Positions 6,611 through 9,394 of a stretch of DNA of 9,394 bases are shown in pieces. The DNA comes from Polycyclovorans sp046565985 (GTDB taxonomy: Bacteria > Pseudomonadota > Gammaproteobacteria > Nevskiales > Nevskiaceae): positions 1-9,394 of the forward strand of contig JBKHXN010000097.1 in assembly GCA_046565985.1 (NCBI GenBank), written 5' to 3'. A model generated the notes under the pieces. The model had not been told where the DNA came from. It did no database searches and worked only from the letters and a program-made list of their open reading frames with translations. Numbering within the stretch: the first letter of the stretch is position 1; every line of letters begins with the position of its first letter. A program made the position numbers and the translations under genes.

Positions 6611-7281
6611 GGCCAGTTGTAGGCGCAGTCTTCAGGATTCATCGGCACGCGCTGCTTGACCTCCATGGCGCGGCCGGTCTGTTCGTAGATCCAGTTGGAG
6701 ATGCTCTCGATGGCCGCCGTCTCGAACACGCCGCGGGGATCGGCGTCCACCAGCTGCACGTTCTGCACGCGGCCGTTGGGCATGACGGTGAAGACCACTT
6801 CCACCCAGCCGCGGATACCGCGCTTGCAGGCCCATTCCGGCATCTGCGGGCGGGCGGTGGAGAGCGGCACCAGCGGCTTGCCGCGGAAGCCCTTGCCGCT
6901 GCCGCCGGCACCGCTGCCACCCCCGCCGGCAAAGCCGGCAAAGGCGCCGCTGCTGCCCAGCGACAGCCCGCCGCTGCCCAGCGCCACGGGCACGCTCACG
7001 TTGCCCGCGTCCGCCGGGGCGAGGCCCAGCGTGGGAACCGAAATCGTGGGCGGTGCCGCCATGGCCGGCATCGCCGGCGGCGGCGGGGGTGCATTGTCGG
7101 GCTCGAACAGCTCCTCCGGCGGGGGCTGTTCTTCGGTACGGACCTGGACCATCTCGATGCCATCGAGGGTGCGCGTGGTATCCAGCGGCGCATCCGGCGC
7201 GCGGATCATCCAGTGCATGGCCCAGAACAGCGCCAGCACGATCAGCAAGGCGAGTCCGGCGGTGCCGGCAAAACGCTTCAC
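6607..7281 (-). CDS. tonB: TonB-family energy transducer (TonB2 type)
   Basis: TonB spans the periplasm and passes proton-motive energy from ExbB/ExbD to outer-membrane partners. From the GTG at 7281 the protein has 224 residues: a short basic start MKRF, one transmembrane segment (about 7-26), a proline-rich stretch (53-83, with a run of five prolines), a glycine/serine-rich stretch (101-134), and a TonB C-terminal domain (about 145-212) with RGIRGWVEVVFTVMPNGRV and the GVFETAAI...NWIY helix-strand end. A longer reading from ATG 7320 would add 13 residues and overlap exbD by 29 bases, but it has no spaced ribosome binding site; the GTG has one. Cysteines at 152 and 219 bracket the C-terminal domain and might form a disulfide. 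Compared with E. coli TonB the spacer is short and lacks long Glu-Pro/Lys-Pro repeats. Confidence 0.9.
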   Translation of the reverse strand: MKRFAGTAGLALLIVLALFWAMHWMIRAPDAPLDTTRTLDGIEMVQVRTEEQPPPEELFEPDNAPPPPPAMPAMAAPPTISVPTLGLAPADAGNVSVPVALGSGGLSLGSSGAFAGFAGGGGSGAGGSGKGFRGKPLVPLSTARPQMPEWACKRGIRGWVEVVFTVMPNGRVQNVQLVDADPRGVFETAAIESISNWIYEQTGRAMEVKQRVPMNPEDCAYNWP

Positions 7282-7289
7282 GGGCGGCG

Positions 7290-7295
7290 CCTCAC
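7290..7295 (-). promoter_or_regulatory. Ribosome binding site deciding the tonB start
   Basis: GTGAGG on the minus strand overlaps the exbD stop codon (TGA, 7292-7294) and lies eight bases before the GTG at 7281. The competing ATG at 7320 has only AAGG directly abutting it, with no spacer. This favours the shorter TonB that begins MKRF. Confidence 0.55.
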
Positions 7296-7696
7296 TTGGG
7301 CGTGGCGGCGATGGCGACATCCTTGACGCCCGCGAGACGGGCCTGGTCCATGGCCTCCACCATCAATCCGGCGCGCGCGTCGGTATCGGCCTGGATGACC
7401 ACCGTGGCTTCCGGGTTTTCCGCCTTGAGTTTCTGGATGCTGGCGCGCAGCGAGCGGATATCCACGCGCTGCTTGTCGATCCATATCTCGCCCGCTGGCG
7501 AGATGGCGACCAGGATATTGGTGCGCTCCTCCTTCACCGCGGTCTGCGCGCTGGGGCGGTTGACCTTGATGCCGGACTCGCGCACGAACGAGGTGGTGAC
7601 GATGAAAAAGATCAGCATGATGAAAATCACGTCGAGCATCGGCGTGAGGTCGATGGCGTTTTCATCCGGTGCGGCGGTATGGCGTTTGATCTTCAT
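7292..7696 (-). CDS. exbD: Biopolymer transport protein ExbD
   Basis: This 134-residue protein is the proton-channel subunit of the TonB motor. It has a short cytoplasmic N-terminus, one transmembrane helix at about 21-38, and a periplasmic C-terminal domain. The conserved LTPMLDVIFIMLIFF motif carries Asp22, which aligns with the essential membrane aspartate (Asp25) of E. coli ExbD. The length is normal for the family. Its ATG at 7696 overlaps the exbB stop by four bases (ATGA), and tonB starts 10 bases after its stop, so the three are translated as a set. Confidence 0.95.
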   Translation of the reverse strand: MKIKRHTAAPDENAIDLTPMLDVIFIMLIFFIVTTSFVRESGIKVNRPSAQTAVKEERTNILVAISPAGEIWIDKQRVDIRSLRASIQKLKAENPEATVVIQADTDARAGLMVEAMDQARLAGVKDVAIAATPK

Positions 7697-8220
7697 TGGT
7701 AGGCCAGGGCGTCACCGAGCCGCTCGGACTCGATCTTCACCCGTTTCTGGAAGCGGTTGATGAAAAACAGGCCGGACAGGCCGACCATCATGCCGGCCAT
7801 GGTCGGTACCGTGGCGCGTGATACCCCGGCGGCCATGGCGCGCGCATCGGCGGTGCCGTCGAGCGCCATGACGTCGAATACCTCGATCATGCCGGTGACA
7901 GTGCCCAGCAGGCCCAGCAGCGGGCAGATGGCGATCAGCACCTGGATCAGCGGCAGGGTCAGGCCCATCTGCAGCGTGGCGTCGCCGATCATCACCGCAC
8001 GGATGCGCCGCGCCGACCAGGAGCGCCGCTCCGGACGCTGCGCCCAGCGTTGGCGCAGCGTGGCGCGCAGCCGCGGAAAGATGCGGCCGAAAAACCAGTA
8101 GCGTTCGAGGATCAGCGTCCACAGCAACACGCCGGCGCCAAAGATCCAGTACAGCACGGTGCCGCCGGTCTGCATGAAGACCTCGATGGACTGCAGCGGC
8201 GCGAACAGGATCTCGATCAT
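7693..8220 (-). CDS. exbB: ExbB2-type MotA/TolQ/ExbB proton channel protein
   Basis: The 175-residue inner-membrane protein has three predicted membrane helices (about 20-38, 88-110, 138-156). The MotA/TolQ/ExbB signature lies at 99-116, CPLLGLLGTVTGMIEVFD, followed by GVSRATVPTMAGMMVGLSG (132-150). The third-helix region has Arg where E. coli ExbB has the Glu of its S/A-E-A motif, a feature I recall from ExbB2-type proteins, which carry K/R there. It forms the stator pore with ExbD. It is shorter than E. coli ExbB, as is usual for the TonB2 type. It starts 16 bases after the ttpC stop with a weak AGGG site upstream, and it overlaps exbD by four bases. Confidence 0.93.
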   Translation of the reverse strand: MIEILFAPLQSIEVFMQTGGTVLYWIFGAGVLLWTLILERYWFFGRIFPRLRATLRQRWAQRPERRSWSARRIRAVMIGDATLQMGLTLPLIQVLIAICPLLGLLGTVTGMIEVFDVMALDGTADARAMAAGVSRATVPTMAGMMVGLSGLFFINRFQKRVKIESERLGDALAYQ

Positions 8221-8236
8221 GGCCGTGGCCCTGCGC

Positions 8237-9394
8237 TCAGCCGCGCCGCGCTTCGAGACGCGAGGCGAGCATCACCGCAGACTGCTCGTCGAGAATCTGG
8301 GTGAGCACGCGCGAGCGTGTGGCGAGCAGCGAGTTGATGAACAGCAGCGGAATGGCCACCACCAGGCCCAGCACCGTGGTCACCAGTGCCTGGGAGATGC
8401 CCCCGGCCATCAGCTTGGGATCACCCGTGCCGAAGATGGTGATGGCCTGGAAGGTGGCGATCATGCCGGTGACGGTACCCAGCAGACCCAGCAGGGGCGC
8501 TACCGCGGCAAACAGGCGCAGGATGGACTGGGCACGCTCCAGCCGCGGCGTCTCGCGCAGCACCGCCTCCGACAGGCGCAGCTCGAGCAACTCGGGATCG
8601 TCGTTGTCGGCGCTGTGATCGTCCCTGAAGGTGGCGAGCACGCGGCCCAGCGGGTTGTCATCGGTGGGGCTGCGCAGATGCTGCAGCTGCGCGTCCATCT
8701 TGCGCCCCACCAGCGTCAGGAACAGCAGCTGGAAGGCGGCGATCGCCAGACCCACCGCACCGATCAGCAGGATCACGTAGCCCACTGCCCCACCCTGCGC
8801 GATGCGCTCGCCCAGGCTGGGCTTCTCGCCCTCCACCCGCAGCAGTGCGCCGCGCGTGGGATCGATGATGGCCAGCGGCCGCGCCTCGTCGCTGTTGGCA
8901 AAATTGCGCGCCAGACGCTGCGGGCGCCCCCCGGGTTGGCGCGCCAGCGCGGCGAGACGGCCATTGCCTTCGACGGTGAGGTACTCGTCGCCGGCAAACG
9001 CGGTGAAGCTGCCGATGCGGATCACCTCGGCATCGCGGGGGATGCCGCTGGCGTCCACGATGCGGGTCTGGAAGCGGGCGACCTTGGCGGTCTCGGTCAT
9101 CTGCTCCTGCAGGGCAAACCAGAAACCTTCGAGCTGGGTGATGTCGGGCAGCTCCGCGCCGCGCGACAGGGTTTCCAGCAGCGCCAGGCGCTGCGGAAAC
9201 TGGGCGGTGACCAGCGAATCGGCGGCGACGGTGCTGAAGTCACCCGCCGCCTGGCGGATCGCGGCGTACATCTGCCCGGTGTCGCCGGCACGCTCCTGCA
9301 GGCGTTGCTTGAGGGTACGGATCTCGGCCTGCGCCGCCTCGAACTGGCTGCGCACCCGGCTGATGCGCGCCTCGGCGGCCGCCTTGTCGGCTTC
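8237..9394 (-). CDS. ttpC: TtpC-like MotA/TolQ/ExbB protein with periplasmic N-terminal extension, 5' end missing
   Basis: The frame is open to the right window edge, so the signal peptide and true start lie outside; 385 residues are visible. In visible numbering, residues 1 to about 35 are charged and alanine-rich with heptad character (coiled coil), followed by a periplasmic domain to about 200. Then come a membrane helix (about 203-226), a cytoplasmic acidic loop, and the MotA/TolQ/ExbB domain with APLLGLLGTVTGMIATF at about 299-315 and GISQALVTTVLGLVVAIPLLF at about 332-352. In Vibrio TonB2 systems TtpC is an obligatory fourth component together with ExbB2, ExbD2 and TonB2; the order here is the same. 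A GTG at 9355 is only an internal codon, not a believable start. A DUF3450 gene is the expected upstream neighbour in related operons. Confidence 0.92.
   Translation of the reverse strand, partial: EADKAAAEARISRVRSQFEAAQAEIRTLKQRLQERAGDTGQMYAAIRQAAGDFSTVAADSLVTAQFPQRLALLETLSRGAELPDITQLEGFWFALQEQMTETAKVARFQTRIVDASGIPRDAEVIRIGSFTAFAGDEYLTVEGNGRLAALARQPGGRPQRLARNFANSDEARPLAIIDPTRGALLRVEGEKPSLGERIAQGGAVGYVILLIGAVGLAIAAFQLLFLTLVGRKMDAQLQHLRSPTDDNPLGRVLATFRDDHSADNDDPELLELRLSEAVLRETPRLERAQSILRLFAAVAPLLGLLGTVTGMIATFQAITIFGTGDPKLMAGGISQALVTTVLGLVVAIPLLFINSLLATRSRVLTQILDEQSAVMLASRLEARRG

Noticed and set aside
5618..6622. Open frame of 334 codons on the plus strand opposite the TPR region
   Set aside because: The translation is Gln/Leu/Arg-rich with no recognisable domain; the minus strand clearly encodes the signal peptide and TPR repeats.
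6695..7702. Open frame of 335 codons on the plus strand opposite tonB and exbD
   Set aside because: It spans two recognised genes on the other strand and has no domain; its serine/proline richness mirrors the TonB spacer.
8237..9355. GTG at 9355 as the start of the TtpC-like gene
   Set aside because: The frame stays open to the window edge with coiled-coil-like residues upstream, and a start here would remove the signal peptide expected of TtpC.

Overview
The window is GC-rich DNA with tightly packed genes, most likely from a gammaproteobacterium. Two features suggest this: the second-type TonB operon order (ttpC-exbB-exbD-tonB-TPR), known from Vibrio and Shewanella, and the presence of DUF1329 proteins, which are common in Pseudomonas, Marinobacter and Solimonadaceae-like bacteria. 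A genus cannot be fixed from the sequence alone. Almost everything lies on the minus strand. Both window edges cut through genes. No tRNA, rRNA, CRISPR array or insertion sequence was seen.

Reading along the minus strand from high to low coordinates, 9394-4025 is one compact operon for a TonB energy-transduction complex: TtpC (its 5' end lies outside the window), ExbB, ExbD, TonB and a TPR protein. Junctions overlap by 4 bases or are separated by 10-16 bases. The last protein is unusual. It is an 861-residue secreted polypeptide in which a TPR half (about residues 50-415) is followed by a Ser/Ala/Gly linker and then an essentially complete DUF1329 domain (about 442-861). The inner-membrane proton-driven motor and the DUF1329 domain are therefore encoded in one operon, through a covalent fusion.

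At 3546-4024, between the convergent 3' ends of the TPR-DUF1329 gene and a short plus-strand gene, lies a BIME-like array. It has three imperfect tandem units about 137 bp apart, each a pair of oppositely oriented hairpins. Beyond it, a short plus-strand gene (DUF6918-like) and a minus-strand ABC1/AarF-type atypical kinase gene start about 10 bp apart, so the promoter of each probably lies inside the other gene.

At 208-1563 is a second, free-standing DUF1329 protein with its own signal peptide. It is collinear with the fused copy at a constant residue offset over 300 residues. It ends at a clear intrinsic terminator (155-187), after which the start of a DUF2505-like gene runs off the left edge. 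The proposed theme is cell-envelope work: TonB motor to periplasmic TPR scaffold to a LolA/LolB-like DUF1329 module, with a free paralogue nearby. The link between the two DUF1329 proteins is inference.
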